This document shows positions 34,477-43,889 of a stretch of DNA of 64,000 bases, piece by piece. Both the position numbers and the translations under genes were made by a program. The notes under the pieces are model-generated. The model searched no databases, was not told the origin of the DNA, and was given only the letters and a program-made list of their open reading frames with translations. This DNA is from Synergistaceae bacterium (lineage in GTDB: Bacteria > Synergistota > Synergistia > Synergistales > Aminithiophilaceae), in assembly GCA_016756725.1 (NCBI GenBank), contig JAESII010000004.1, positions 496,001-560,000 of the forward strand. The letters run 5' to 3'. Each line of letters begins with the position of its first letter. Position 1 is the first letter of the stretch.

Positions 34477-35031
34477 ATGAACAGGACTGTCCTGGTCCCT
34501 CTCGCGGAGGGATTCGAGGAAATCGAGGCCGTCACCGTCATCGACGTCCTCAGACGGGCGGGAGTGACCGTCGTCACCGCTTCCGTCGGCGACGAGCCCG
34601 TCAAGGGCGCCCACGGCCTTTCCGTCGGGACGGACATGATGCTTGAGGCCTGCCGTCACCGGACCTTCGACGCCATCGTCCTGCCCGGCGGAATGCCCGG
34701 CGCCGTCCATCTGGCCCAATCCCCGGTCCTGGAGGCCATGGTGAGGGAACAGGCCCGGTCGGGCCGGCTTCTGGCGGCCATCTGCGCCGCCCCGGCCGTC
34801 GCCCTCCAGGGCTGGGGACTCCTGAAGGGAAGAGGCAAGGTCGCCGCCTACCCGACCTTCCGGGAGCGCCTCGACGAGGAAAACCGTTCCGACGAAGGAC
34901 TCTCCGTCGGAACGGGCCTCATCACCGCCGCCGGTCCGGGCCTGGCCATGGACTTCGCCCTGGCCCTCGCCGCCGCCCTGACGGGACCGGAAAGGGCCGA
35001 AGAACTGGCCCGGGCCATGCTCGTCCGCTGA
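34477..35031 (+). CDS. DJ-1/PfpI family protein
   Basis: 184 residues, DJ-1/ThiJ/YajL type. LVPLAEGFEEIEAVTVIDVLRRAGV carries the conserved glutamate (E18 region). LPGGMPGAVHL and the nucleophile elbow AAICAAPAVAL (Cys about 106) follow. Relatives act as glyoxalases, deglycases or oxidative-stress chaperones. GAAAGGAGG precedes the ATG, and TAGAAT at 34407-34412 may be its -10 box. Confidence 0.88.
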   Translation: MNRTVLVPLAEGFEEIEAVTVIDVLRRAGVTVVTASVGDEPVKGAHGLSVGTDMMLEACRHRTFDAIVLPGGMPGAVHLAQSPVLEAMVREQARSGRLLAAICAAPAVALQGWGLLKGRGKVAAYPTFRERLDEENRSDEGLSVGTGLITAAGPGLAMDFALALAAALTGPERAEELARAMLVR

Positions 35032-35068
35032 AAAGGGATCGCCTGCCCCGGGGCAGGCGATCCCTTTT
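35031..35068 (+). terminator. Perfect 19-bp terminator palindrome after the DJ-1 gene
   Basis: Arms 35031-35049 and 35050-35068 are exact complements, with A4 at the left end and T4 at the right end, starting within the stop codon. Confidence 0.85.
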
Positions 35069-35156
35069 GTCCGGCGTCGGCTCGGCCTTCCTTCTTTTCG
35101 CGCCGCCTCGGTGATAAGCTGGACGAAGAAACGTCTAACCTCAAGGAGGTCCTGCC

Positions 35157-36161
35157 ATGCCGTCCTTTGATCGGATCGTTCACGTCGTCGATTCCCACAC
35201 CGGAGGGGAGCCGACGCGGATCGTCATGAGCGGCCTTCCCCGCCTGGAGGGGGCCACCATGCTCGATCGCTACCAGGAGATCGCCGTCAAGGGCGACAGC
35301 CTGAGGCGCTTCCTCATGTGGGAGCCCCGGGGGCATCGCGATATGTTCGGCGCCTTCCTCTTCCCGCCCCTTTCGCCGGAGGCCGATTACGGCGTCATCT
35401 TCAGCGACAACAAGGGCTTTCTCACCATGTGCGGCCACGGCTCCATCGGCGTCGCCAAGACCTTGGTGAGCACCGGCGCCGTCGCCGTGACGCACCCGAC
35501 GACGACGGTCCGCCTCGAGACCCCCGTCGGTCTCATCGAGCTCACCGTCGACACGCCCGAGAATGGGCCCGTCGGCTCTGTCCGGCTCAGGAACGTGCCG
35601 GCCCTCGTCATCGCCCAAGACCAGGAGATCGCCCTCAGCTGCCATGACAGGCCCGTCCGTTACGACATCGTCTTCGGCGGCCTCATCTTCGCCATCGTCG
35701 ACGCCGAGCAGTTCGGCCTCGACATCGAACCGGCCAACGCCACCCGCCTCACCGACCTCGGCATGGAGCTCCGCCGGGAGATCAACGAGGCCCGGACCTA
35801 CCGTCATCCGGCCAACCCGAAAATCAGCTCGGTCACCCATGTCGAACTCTTCCGCAAGGGTGACCCGACGAAAAACGCCGTCATCTTCGGCAACCACCAG
35901 CTCGACCGGAGCCCCTGCGGCACGGGAACGTCCTCCAAGGTGGCCCTCATGGCCTCCCGCGGCGAACTGGCCCCCGGCGAGCCCTTCGTCCACCAGTCCA
36001 TTTCGGGCTCCCGGTTCATCGGTTCCTACGAGGAGGGTCCCGAAATCGCCGGCCACCGGTCCTTCATCCCCTACATCAAGGGCCAGGCCTTCCTGACGGC
36101 CATGACCGACTTCGTCGCCGAGTCCGAAGACCCCCAGAAGGAGGGCTTCTTCCTTGGATGA
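35157..36161 (+). CDS. Proline racemase / hydroxyproline epimerase family enzyme
   Basis: 334 residues. Both catalytic cysteines are present: C92 in MCGHGSIG and C254 in DRSPCGTGTSSK. This supports a racemase or epimerase rather than the trans-3-hydroxyproline dehydratase branch, which has Thr at the first site. DSHTGGEPTR and GEPFVHQSISGSRFIG are further family blocks. AAGGAGGT precedes ATG 35157. It is followed after 18 bases by an amidohydrolase gene. The substrate could be proline or 4-hydroxyproline. Proline reductase genes are not in the window. Confidence 0.88.
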   Translation: MPSFDRIVHVVDSHTGGEPTRIVMSGLPRLEGATMLDRYQEIAVKGDSLRRFLMWEPRGHRDMFGAFLFPPLSPEADYGVIFSDNKGFLTMCGHGSIGVAKTLVSTGAVAVTHPTTTVRLETPVGLIELTVDTPENGPVGSVRLRNVPALVIAQDQEIALSCHDRPVRYDIVFGGLIFAIVDAEQFGLDIEPANATRLTDLGMELRREINEARTYRHPANPKISSVTHVELFRKGDPTKNAVIFGNHQLDRSPCGTGTSSKVALMASRGELAPGEPFVHQSISGSRFIGSYEEGPEIAGHRSFIPYIKGQAFLTAMTDFVAESEDPQKEGFFLG

Positions 36162-36179
36162 GGAAAAGAGGAGACGATC

Positions 36180-37796
36180 ATGAGCCTTCTTGAGGTTGAG
36201 CGGATCTTCGTCAACGGCCGGACGGGGGACAGTGGCCGATCCGTTGCCCTTGCCGTCGCCAAGGGACGCCTCGCCGCCGTCGGCGCCGAGGACGATCTTT
36301 CCGCTCTGACCGGACCGTCGCCGGAGCGGATCGACCTCGAAGGGGCCTTCCTCCTGCCGGGCATCGTCGAATCCCACCTCCACTTCTCCCTTCTGGGCTT
36401 CTCTCTCGATCAGATCCAGGCCCACTGGCGTCCGAAGGAGGAGATCCTCCAGGCCGTGGCGGACCGCTCCGTCGAGGCGAGGCGCCGGGGGGACTGGATC
36501 CTGGGCCGGGGCTGGAACCAGGAAGTCTGGACGCCCCCCCTTTTCCCGACCCGCCATGAGCTGGACCGGATCGTTTCGGATCTTCCCGTCTACCTTGAGC
36601 GGACCTGCTGCCATGCCGCCTGGGTCAACGGAAAGGCCCTCGAGCGGGCCGGAATCGACGCGGCCACGGCCGATCCCGAGGGAGGAGAGATCGTCCGCGA
36701 CGAGAGGGGAGAGCCGACGGGACTTCTCATCGATCGGGCCATGGAACTCGTCACCGCCAAGATCCCCCGCCCGAGCCGAGAGGGGCATCGCAGGGCTCTC
36801 CTCAAGGCCCAGGAGCGGCTTCTGGCTCTGGGCATCACCACCGTCTGCGACATGTCGACCGATTCGGAGACGATCGTCCTCCTCGACGATCTCATCAAAG
36901 GCGGGGCCTTCCACCTGAGCTTTCACGGCTACGGTTCGCCCGGCATCGACGGAGGCCTCTTTCCTGACGGCTACCGTTCCTTCCTCGACAGGGGCCCTCT
37001 CGTCGGGGGCTGCGACGGCCGGCTCCACCTGGCAGGCCTCAAGCTCTTTGCCGACGGTTCCCTCGGCGCTAGGAGTGCCTGGATGAAGGAGGACTATGCC
37101 GACAGGCCCGGTCATCGGGGTCATCCCCGCGACGGCGGCGAGGGACTCTACGCGGTCATGGCCGCCGCAACGGCCCGGGGCTTCCAGGTCGCCACCCACG
37201 CCATCGGCGATGCGGCCAACGCCCTCGTCCTCGACCTCTACGCAAGGCTGATCGAGGAGCACCCCCAGGCCCGGTCTCTGCGGCCCCGCCTTGAGCATGG
37301 GCAGAACCTGGCCGAAGCTGATCTCGACCGCATCGCCCCCTTGGGCGTCGTCGCCAGCGTCCAGCCCGTCCATGCCACCTCCGACTGGGCCATGGCCGAA
37401 GAGCGCCTCGGGCCCCATCGGCTGGCCGGGGCCTACGCCTGGAGGGACCTTCTGGACCGGGGCGTCGTCATCGCCGCCGGGTCGGATGCCCCCGTCGAAT
37501 CGCCCGATCCCTTCGAGGGAATCTATGCTGCCGTCACCCGCCGCGACCGCCGGGGTCGGCCCGAAGGCGGCTGGCAGCCCCGTCAGGTCATGACCCGCCG
37601 GGAGGCCCTCCGGGCCTTCACCGCCGGCGGAGCCTGGGCCGTCGGCGCCGAGGGGGAGAAGGGTTCCTTCGACGAGGGCAAGCGGGCCGACTTCGCCGTC
37701 GTCGACGGCGACATCCTGACCTGCCCGGAAGAGGCGATCCGAAAGATGACGGTCCTTCGCACCGTCATCGGCGGAGAGACGGTCTTTCTCCGCTGA
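36180..37796 (+). CDS. YtcJ-like metal-dependent amidohydrolase
   Basis: 538 residues, amidohydrolase family 3. The metal-binding HxH is in VESHLHFS. LKLFADGSLGARSAWM, THAIGDAAN, RLEHGQN and the late aspartate in AAGSDAPVESPDPFEGI complete the site. Small beta-sandwich pieces flank the barrel at both ends. It probably hydrolyses an N-acyl or imide bond; the substrate is unknown. GAAAAGAGGAG precedes the ATG. It forms an operon with the racemase family gene and overlaps the convergent DtxR gene by 32 bases at the 3' end. Confidence 0.82.
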   Translation: MSLLEVERIFVNGRTGDSGRSVALAVAKGRLAAVGAEDDLSALTGPSPERIDLEGAFLLPGIVESHLHFSLLGFSLDQIQAHWRPKEEILQAVADRSVEARRRGDWILGRGWNQEVWTPPLFPTRHELDRIVSDLPVYLERTCCHAAWVNGKALERAGIDAATADPEGGEIVRDERGEPTGLLIDRAMELVTAKIPRPSREGHRRALLKAQERLLALGITTVCDMSTDSETIVLLDDLIKGGAFHLSFHGYGSPGIDGGLFPDGYRSFLDRGPLVGGCDGRLHLAGLKLFADGSLGARSAWMKEDYADRPGHRGHPRDGGEGLYAVMAAATARGFQVATHAIGDAANALVLDLYARLIEEHPQARSLRPRLEHGQNLAEADLDRIAPLGVVASVQPVHATSDWAMAEERLGPHRLAGAYAWRDLLDRGVVIAAGSDAPVESPDPFEGIYAAVTRRDRRGRPEGGWQPRQVMTRREALRAFTAGGAWAVGAEGEKGSFDEGKRADFAVVDGDILTCPEEAIRKMTVLRTVIGGETVFLR

Positions 37797-38487
37797 AGGG
37801 GACACACCAGACACATAAGGCCATGGAGCCTGTGACGAGACGTTTTTCCTCTCCCTCCAGGGCGACGACGAGATGCCCTTCGGTGGCTTCGCCGAGGGGC
37901 AGGAGGCAGCGGACGTTCCGTCCCGGGACGAGGCCGATCGAATGCCCCCTTTCCCGGGCTGTCCCGTCGCCGAGGAAGTGTCTGATCCGCCCCTTTTGTC
38001 CCTTCTCGAGAAGGCTCAGAGGCAGGAGCTTTTCCCTTTTCTCCTGGTCCTCGTCGCCGATGAGATCCTTCAGGGCCGAACGGTCGAAGCGGCTCTCCAG
38101 GACGTCCATGACGCGGAAGAGGTGCTGTTCCGTCTTTTCGTCGAAATGGTGTTCCATGTCGCAGGCCAGCAGAGCGGCCCGGTCAGGAGGCAGAAAGAGG
38201 ACGGAGCCGACGAAATCGCAGAGGAACCGGTGGCGCCGGTAGACGGGGAGGGCCCGGTTCCGTCCCTCGTCGGTGAGGTGAATCTTGCCGTACTGCTCGT
38301 GCTGGACCAGCCCGGCGCCGATCAGCCGCCGCACGCAGGAGACGACGGAGGGCTTGGTCACGCCCAGGCGCCTCGCCAGGGCCGTCACCGTCACCGCCAT
38401 CCCCTGCAGCTCCAGATAGAGGGCCGCCGCGAGATAGTCTTCCATGCGTCGGGTCACTTGAGGGACCGCTTTTCTTCGCGTCGCCAT
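37765..38487 (-). CDS. DtxR/MntR-family metalloregulator with FeoA-like domain
   Basis: 240 residues. The N-terminal winged helix (about 10-75) has the recognition helix in LARRLGVTKPSVVSCVRRL. The dimer/metal domain holds ACDMEHHFDEKTEQHL (Cys-Asp-Met-Glu-His-His, the DtxR/MntR metal motif). The C-terminal SH3/FeoA-like domain (about 155-225) contains LSLLEKGQKGRI. It is expected to repress metal-uptake genes when Fe or Mn is plentiful. It lies just downstream of, and in the same direction as, the broken feoB. The same order in relatives would make it the feo regulator. Confidence 0.82.
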   Translation of the reverse strand: MATRRKAVPQVTRRMEDYLAAALYLELQGMAVTVTALARRLGVTKPSVVSCVRRLIGAGLVQHEQYGKIHLTDEGRNRALPVYRRHRFLCDFVGSVLFLPPDRAALLACDMEHHFDEKTEQHLFRVMDVLESRFDRSALKDLIGDEDQEKREKLLPLSLLEKGQKGRIRHFLGDGTARERGHSIGLVPGRNVRCLLPLGEATEGHLVVALEGEEKRLVTGSMALCVWCVPFSGERPSLRR

Positions 38488-38496
38488 GAAGCCCTC

Positions 38497-38910
38497 TCAT
38501 CCTTTCCCCGGCGGCCCGAAAGGGCCGGCAATCCCCATCCGCGGAAGGTCCGCTCTCTTTCGCGGGGCCTTCCTCAGCGCCCGTTCACCGGTCATCTCGT
38601 CGCCGCCACAGTTCGGCAGATTCCTGCAGACGTCGAGGAGGCAGTCCAGGTTGTCGAGAAAGAGATCGACAACGGCGGGGTCGAAATGGCGCCCTCGTTC
38701 TCCGATGAGGGTATGGACGATTCTGTCGAGAGGCCAGGGAGCCTTGTAGGGCCGACGGCCTGCCAAAGCGTCGAAAACGTCGACAATGGCGACGAGCCTC
38801 GCTTCGTAAGAGATGGCCTCACCGGACAGTCCCTGGGGGTAGCCGCTGCCGTCCCATTTCTCGTGGTGTTCCAGGGCGATCGTCGCCGCCAGTTCGAAGA
38901 GGGGGCCGCC
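38497..38910 (-). pseudogene. C-terminal fragment of an HD-GYP phosphodiesterase fused to the FeoB remnant
   Basis: The frame reads PLFELAATIALEHHEKWDGSGYPQGL, then RLVAIVDVFDALAGRRPYK and GRHFDPAVVDLFL, which is the second half of an HD-GYP domain. The HHExWDGxGYP and DVFDAL motifs are intact, but the HD and HDIGK helices are gone. It continues in frame from FeoB sequence, with the joint near 38908-38914. Alone it cannot hydrolyse c-di-GMP. Whether the hybrid chain is made is unknown. Confidence 0.65.
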
Positions 38911-40186
38911 GGAGGCGCTGAGGAGGGCCACGTTGACTTTCCAGGAGAAGCCGGCAAAGCGCGTCACCGGTTCGAGAGCCTTGCCCATCCGCCCCAGCAG
39001 GCTGTTGTTCAGGCGGGCCGTGTCGTAATCGTGGATCAGTCCCAACCGGTCCCGCCGGAGGGTTTTGTAGGCCCTGTCGATCCTCTTTCCTTCGTCGTCT
39101 CGAAGCTCGATGAGGCGGAGAATGTCGGCGTCGCCGGCAAATCTTTGCTCCAGTCTGTCTTTCCTCATGCCAGCCAGGCGTGCCTGGCGGTATCGGTCCT
39201 GGACGTCGAGATAGCGGAGGAAGAACGTCTCGTCGGCCAGCTTTGTGCCGTAGGGACCGTCTCCGACGGCTTCGAGGAAGGCGGCGCGGATCCTTTGCCC
39301 GCGGGCCTCGAAGTGCTCTAGCTCGGTGTCGGGCAGTTGCGGGTAGTGGGTGAGGAAGAAGACGGCCACCGCAACGAGGGCGATGACGGTGAGGATCTTT
39401 CGGCAGAAGAGCCAGGTCCTCTCGACAGAGCGCTGGAGGACGCCAAAGAGGGTCGGCACATGGTAGGGCGGCATTTCCATGACAAAAGGCGAACTGGGCT
39501 TGTTCTTGAGAACCGTCAGGGACAGCACCTTGGCTACGGCCAAGGCGACGATGATCGTGATCGTCGAGATGAAGACCATCATGGCCCCCGGACAGGTGAC
39601 GAAGAAGGCGCCGACGAGAAGGGTGTAGAGGGGGATCTTGGCCATGCAGTTCATCAGAGGGACGATGAGGACCGTCGCCAGCCGGGCCTTCTCGTCGGCG
39701 ATGACGCGGGTTGCCATGACGCCGGGGACGGCGCAGCCGCCGACGAAGACGCCGCCAAGAATGAGGGGCAGCGTCGACTGGCCGTGGAGACCGAAACGGC
39801 GGAAGAGGCGGTCGAGAATGAAGGCCATCCGCGGCATGTAGCCTACGTCTTCAAGGACGGCGATGGCGGCGAAGAGAATGAGGAAGATCGGAATGTAGAC
39901 GAGGACGGAATTGACTGACGTGACCACGTCGCCGACGAGCCCCCGGAAAAGGGGCACCTGCCAGAAACCGGCCAGGGGAAGCCTCTCTTCGATGGCCATC
40001 TGAAATCGAGAAAGCCAGGGAACGACGTAGCCCGTCAGCTTGTAGCCCTGGACGATGGAAAGCTCGTAGAGGCCATAGACGACGCCAAGCAGCAGCAGGG
40101 GCCGAAGAGACGGTGAGCAGGTTGAAGACGGTGGACTTGCCGCAGTTGGGCTGTCCCGCCAGGGCGATGACAAAGCTCCCGTCCAT
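38910..40186 (-). pseudogene. feoB: FeoB ferrous-iron transporter remnant, G domain deleted, frameshifted
   Basis: From ATG 40186, about 25 codons encode the FeoB N-terminus with the G1 loop GQPNCGKST and FNLLT. The sequence then jumps, near 40107-40113 and with a change of frame, to the middle of the protein: RPLLLLGVVYGLYELSIVQG. FeoB membrane sequence follows, including NSVLVYIPIFLILF, GCAVPGVMATR, PLMNCMAKIPLYTLL and FSWKVNVALLSA, and then stops being FeoB near 38914. So about 300 codons (rest of the G domain, first helices) and the C-terminus are missing. ATG 40186 overlaps the stop of the glutamate dehydrogenase fragment (TGATG). Confidence 0.75.
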
Positions 40187-40610
40187 CACCGATCGACCTC
40201 GATGAGGAGGGCTTCGGCCACCCGCTGGATGGCGAGCATGAAGGCTCCCCGACGGAGGGGGCTTTCCTTTCCCTGGGATAGTCCCAGACGCGATGCAAGG
40301 TGTCCCTCATCATCTGAAGGAGACGGTCGTTATGCTCCCCTTCGGTCCAGAAGAAGCCGGACAGGTTCTGGCACCATTCGAAGTAGGAGCCGATGACGCC
40401 GCTTCTGTTGACCAGGGAATCGGGAACGACGACGATCCCCTTCCCCTCGAGAAGGGCGTCAGCCTCATAGGTGACGGGCCCGTTGGCGCCTTCGACGATG
40501 ACGGCCGCCTGCACCTTCTCCTCATTGCCGGTATTGATGGCATCTTCGAGGGCACAGGGCATGAGGACGTCCACGTCGATTTCGTCCTGGCCCTGGAGAA
40601 GGAGCTGACA
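40186..40610 (-). pseudogene. gdhA: Glutamate dehydrogenase C-terminal fragment, frameshifted
   Basis: DVDVLMPCALEDAINTGNEEK, VIVEGANGPVTYEADALL, GIVVVPDSLVNRSGVIGSYFEW and QNLSGFFWTEGEH are unmistakable Glu/Leu/Phe/Val dehydrogenase C-terminal sequence. After WDYPRER the frame shifts near 40265-40280 (run AAAGGAAAGCCCCC), and the true end GAFMLAIQRVAEALLIEVDR continues in another frame to the stop at 40186. The N-terminal two thirds are absent. The stretch 40611-40885 upstream shows no recognisable coding sequence. Confidence 0.75.
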
Positions 40611-40885
40611 AGGCGGAAAGATATCGCCCTCAACGTGGACGGCATCTGCAGGGCCTCCTCTCCGATCGGGGCTTCCCCTATCCGTCGGGGCAGGGCCTTT
40701 TTCATGGCCGGACGCCTTCCCGGCCTTCTCTGTCACGTCCTGAGGGAGCAGTGGGAGAGGCGGCCCTTCTCTCCCTACCGGCTCGTCCCTTGCGAAAAGG
40801 CCGAAGGAGTTGACGCCCGCAAAAGACCCGAAGGCGGCGGGGTGGCGGTGAGACGCCCCTCTTCCCTGCGGCCCTGCCAGGGAGG

Positions 40886-41788
40886 TCAGCTTTCCAGGCC
40901 CCGGATGAGGGCCCGCACGGTCGCCGTCGCCGGCAGGATCAGGTCGAAGGCCCGGCCCCGGCGGAGGACTTCGCCGCTGATGGCCTCGATCTCCGTCGGT
41001 CTCCCGGCCAGGATGTCCTGGAGCATGGAGCTCTTGTTGTGGGACGTTCCCTGGATGATGAGACGCACCTTGGGCCACATCTCGCCTTCGCCGAAGGGCA
41101 TGCCCTCGGCCCGGGCGACGCGGCAGGCCTCCATGGTGAGCGTCTTGGCCAGCCGCGACGTTTCGGCGCAGGCCAGGATGTGGCCGTTCTCGCGCCGGAT
41201 CAGGGCCGAGACGGGGTTGATGGCGGCGTTGGCGACGAGCTTGCTCCAGAGATCGGGCCTGGGGTCGTAGACGAAGGTGGCCTTGAGCCCCGAGCCGTTG
41301 AGGAGCTTTTCGATGACGGTCCAGTCCTTGCCGGGCCTCATGGGGCCGAAGCGGATCTCCCCCTCGCCGCCGACGTGGACCATTCCCTCGCCGTCGCGGT
41401 AGGCGCCGTAGGTGCAGGAGGCCGCGGCAACCCGTTCGGTGCCGACGATGCAGGCCAGCTGTTCGGCGTTGCCCAGGCCGTTCTGGAGGGTCAGGACGAG
41501 ACCGTCATCGTCGAGGAGGTCCGTCAGCAGGGGGGCCACGTCGGCGGTGACGTAGGACTTGACGGTGACGAGGACAAGCCGGGCCGGTTCGAGCTGGGAG
41601 GGATCGGCCTCGGCCCTGACGGGCCAGGTGCGGACCGTGCCGGTGTCGTCCAGGGCCAGCCCCTGGGCGCGGAGCCGCTTCAGCGTCGATCCCGGTCTCT
41701 GGAGGATCTGGATCTCGTTGCCCGATCGGGCCAGCCGGGCGCCGACGAGTCCCCCCAGGGCTCCGCAGCCGAGGAGGGTGATCCTCAT
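40886..41788 (-). CDS. panE: 2-dehydropantoate 2-reductase
   Basis: 300 residues. The N-terminal Rossmann motif is ITLLGCGALGGLVGARLA. Then come VTVKSY, LQNGLGN, the catalytic lysine region LWSKLVANAAINPVSAL, and a C-terminal helix bundle with SSMLQDILAGRPTEIEAI. It reduces ketopantoate to pantoate with NADPH. ATG 41788 overlaps the panB stop (ATGA). Last gene of the pantothenate operon. Confidence 0.92.
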   Translation of the reverse strand: MRITLLGCGALGGLVGARLARSGNEIQILQRPGSTLKRLRAQGLALDDTGTVRTWPVRAEADPSQLEPARLVLVTVKSYVTADVAPLLTDLLDDDGLVLTLQNGLGNAEQLACIVGTERVAAASCTYGAYRDGEGMVHVGGEGEIRFGPMRPGKDWTVIEKLLNGSGLKATFVYDPRPDLWSKLVANAAINPVSALIRRENGHILACAETSRLAKTLTMEACRVARAEGMPFGEGEMWPKVRLIIQGTSHNKSSMLQDILAGRPTEIEAISGEVLRRGRAFDLILPATATVRALIRGLES

Positions 41789-42621
41789 GACCGGTCGAGC
41801 TCCTCCAGGACGGCCTCGTCGAGGCCGAAGGCGTGGTCGTCGTCGGGGAAGGTGCCCCGGCGGACGTCGTCGACAAAGGCCGTGAGCCCCTCCCGGAGGA
41901 TCCTGCCTCCGTCGGCGTAGCGTTTGACGAAGCGGGGCCGGAAGTCGCCGTAGAGGCCGAGGATGTCGTGAAAGACCAGCACCTGGCCGTCGCATCCGGC
42001 CCCGGCGCCGATGCCGATGGTCGGAATCGACAGGCGGTTCGTGACGAGTCGGGCCAGAGGGGCGGGGACGCATTCGAGGACGACGGCGCAGGCTCCCGCC
42101 GCCTCGACGGCCCGGGCGTCGTCGAGGAGCCTGCGGGCCCCTTCGAGATCCTTCCCCTGGACGCGGAAGCCGCCGAGGAGCGTCGCCGACTGGGGGGTGA
42201 GGCCGATGTGAGCCACGACGGCCATGCCGGCGCCGACGATGGCTTCGATCGTCCCGGCCCGCTCCCTTCCTCCCTCGAGCTTGACGGCATCGACGGCGGC
42301 CTCCTTGACGAGCCGTCCCGCGTTGGCGATGGCCTGGGGCCGGTCCACCTCGTAGGAGAGGAAGGGCATATCGCCGACGATGAAGGGAGCCGAGGCTCCC
42401 CGGCAGACGGCGGCGCAGGCGTCGACCATCACGTCCATCGTCACCGGCAGGGTGCCGGAAAAGCCCTTTTCGACCATGCCCAGCGAGTCGCCGACGAGGA
42501 TCATTTCGGCGCCCGCCTCCTCGACGAGACGGGCCTGCCAGGCGCTGTAGGCCGTGATCATCGTGATCGGTTCACCGCCGCCTTTCATCTCTCTCAGGCG
42601 GGGAAGGGAAATCTTTTTCAT
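41785..42621 (-). CDS. panB: 3-methyl-2-oxobutanoate hydroxymethyltransferase
   Basis: 278 residues. MITAYSAWQARLVEEAG, LVGDSLGMV (metal-binding Asp), VKLEGG, HIGLTPQS and GAGAGCDGQVLVFHDILGLY are standard PanB blocks. It adds a one-carbon unit from methylene-THF to 2-oxoisovalerate, giving ketopantoate. ATG overlaps the panD stop (ATGA), and its stop overlaps the panE start. Confidence 0.95.
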   Translation of the reverse strand: MKKISLPRLREMKGGGEPITMITAYSAWQARLVEEAGAEMILVGDSLGMVEKGFSGTLPVTMDVMVDACAAVCRGASAPFIVGDMPFLSYEVDRPQAIANAGRLVKEAAVDAVKLEGGRERAGTIEAIVGAGMAVVAHIGLTPQSATLLGGFRVQGKDLEGARRLLDDARAVEAAGACAVVLECVPAPLARLVTNRLSIPTIGIGAGAGCDGQVLVFHDILGLYGDFRPRFVKRYADGGRILREGLTAFVDDVRRGTFPDDDHAFGLDEAVLEELDRS

Positions 42622-43004
42622 CAGGCTTCTCCCTCTTCCATGTCAAAGATTTCGACGATGGCGCCTGCCGCGTCGACGGAGACCACTTTCGGGCGGTGGC
42701 TCGCGGCCTCGTCGGCCGTCATGAGGCACCAGGCCATGACGATGACCCGGTCGCCGACAGAGCCCAGCCGGGCGGCGGCTCCGTTGAGGCCGATGGTGCC
42801 GCTTCCCCGGGGTGCGGCGATGACATAGGTCTCGAAGCGGCTGCCCGAGGCCATGTCGGCGACGAGAACCTTTTCGCCCGAAAGGAAACGGGCGGCCTCC
42901 ATCAGGTCTCTGTCGATGGAGATGCTGCCCCGGTATTCCAGATTGGCTTCGGTCACGCGGGCGCCGTGAAGTTTTCCCTTGAGCATCTGCAGAAGCATCT
43001 TCAT
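42621..43004 (-). CDS. panD: Aspartate 1-decarboxylase precursor
   Basis: 127 residues, normal for PanD. LKGKLHGARVTEANLEYRGSISID contains the self-cleavage Gly-Ser pair (Y-R-G-S) that generates the pyruvoyl group. NGAAARLGSVGDRVIVMAW is the second family block. It makes beta-alanine from aspartate. The ATG overlaps the panC stop (TGATG). A much longer open frame on the same strand is the panC gene read out of frame. Confidence 0.94.
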   Translation of the reverse strand: MKMLLQMLKGKLHGARVTEANLEYRGSISIDRDLMEAARFLSGEKVLVADMASGSRFETYVIAAPRGSGTIGLNGAAARLGSVGDRVIVMAWCLMTADEAASHRPKVVSVDAAGAIVEIFDMEEGEA

Positions 43005-43852
43005 CACTCTCCGAGGATTCTGTTGTCGATGAGCCGCGTCTTTCCCACCCGGACGGCCAGGGCGACGATGGCAGGCCGGTCCACTTCGTCGAGAGGCTCG
43101 AGGCTCGAGGCGTCGCGGATCTCGAGATACTCCGTCTCGAGCCGTCCGTCGCGGCCCAGAAGCAAGCGGCCCCGATCGGTCAGGGCCTGGACGGAGCGCT
43201 CGCCCTGACGGTAGGCTTCGTCCAGGGCCCGGAGGGTCTGCGAGAGGGCCAAAGCCGAGAGGCGCTCCTCCGGCGAGAGGTAGGCGTTGCGGCTGCTCAG
43301 GGCCAGACCGTCGGCCTCGCGGACGAGGGGGCAGGCCCGGATCGCTACGGGGACGTTGAGGTCGCGCACCATGCGGCGGATCACCTGGAGCTGCTGGTAG
43401 TCCTTCATGCCGAAATAGGCCCTGTCGGGGCCGACGATGTTGAAGAGCTTGAGGACGACGGTGCAGACGCCCCGGAAATGGCCCGGCCTCGAGGCGCCGC
43501 AGAGGGGCAGGCTCAAGGCCGCCTCGTCGACGAAGGTGGAGTGATCGGGAGCGTAGAGCTCGCCCGCCTCGGGAGCGAAGAGGAAGTCGACGCCCTCCGC
43601 CTCGAGGAGCTCCATGTCGTGGGCCTCGTCGCGGGGATAGCGTTCCAGGTCCTCGCCGGGGCCGAACTGGATGGGGTTGACGAAGAGGGAGACGACGGAA
43701 AGATCGTTTTCCATCCGGCAGGCCCGCACCAGCGAGAGGTGCCCCTCGTGAAGGTAGCCCATGGTCGGGACGAGGCCGATGGTGCGGCCTTTCCGGCGGT
43801 TCCGAGAGAGTTCTGTTGCCAGTTCCCTGACCTTGCGTACGACCGTGACCAT
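43004..43852 (-). CDS. panC: Pantothenate synthetase (pantoate-beta-alanine ligase)
   Basis: 282 residues. VPTMGYLHEGHLSLV is the HIGH-type ATP site. FVNPIQFGPGEDLERYPR, FGMKDYQQLQVIRRMV and the KMSKS-equivalent SSRNAYLS are also present. It joins pantoate and beta-alanine. AAGGAGG precedes ATG 43852. First gene of the panC-panD-panB-panE operon, so the cell can make pantothenate. Confidence 0.95.
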   Translation of the reverse strand: MVTVVRKVRELATELSRNRRKGRTIGLVPTMGYLHEGHLSLVRACRMENDLSVVSLFVNPIQFGPGEDLERYPRDEAHDMELLEAEGVDFLFAPEAGELYAPDHSTFVDEAALSLPLCGASRPGHFRGVCTVVLKLFNIVGPDRAYFGMKDYQQLQVIRRMVRDLNVPVAIRACPLVREADGLALSSRNAYLSPEERLSALALSQTLRALDEAYRQGERSVQALTDRGRLLLGRDGRLETEYLEIRDASSLEPLDEVDRPAIVALAVRVGKTRLIDNRILGE

Positions 43853-43889
43853 CGTTGCGCCTCCTTCTTGCCGTTACGGGATTGGGCTC

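Noticed and set aside
34848..37814. 988-codon open frame on the minus strand
   Set aside because: It lies antisense to the proline racemase family and amidohydrolase genes, has no domain motif, and is the Gly/Asp/Ala-rich shadow expected in GC-rich DNA.
38497..40173. Calling the whole frame a functional FeoB
   Set aside because: The G domain beyond G1 is missing, the start of the frame is out of register with the FeoB N-terminus, and the C-terminus is HD-GYP sequence.
40611..40885. Possible coding remnant upstream of the gdhA fragment
   Set aside because: No frame on either strand gave a recognisable motif. It is treated as degraded or intergenic sequence.
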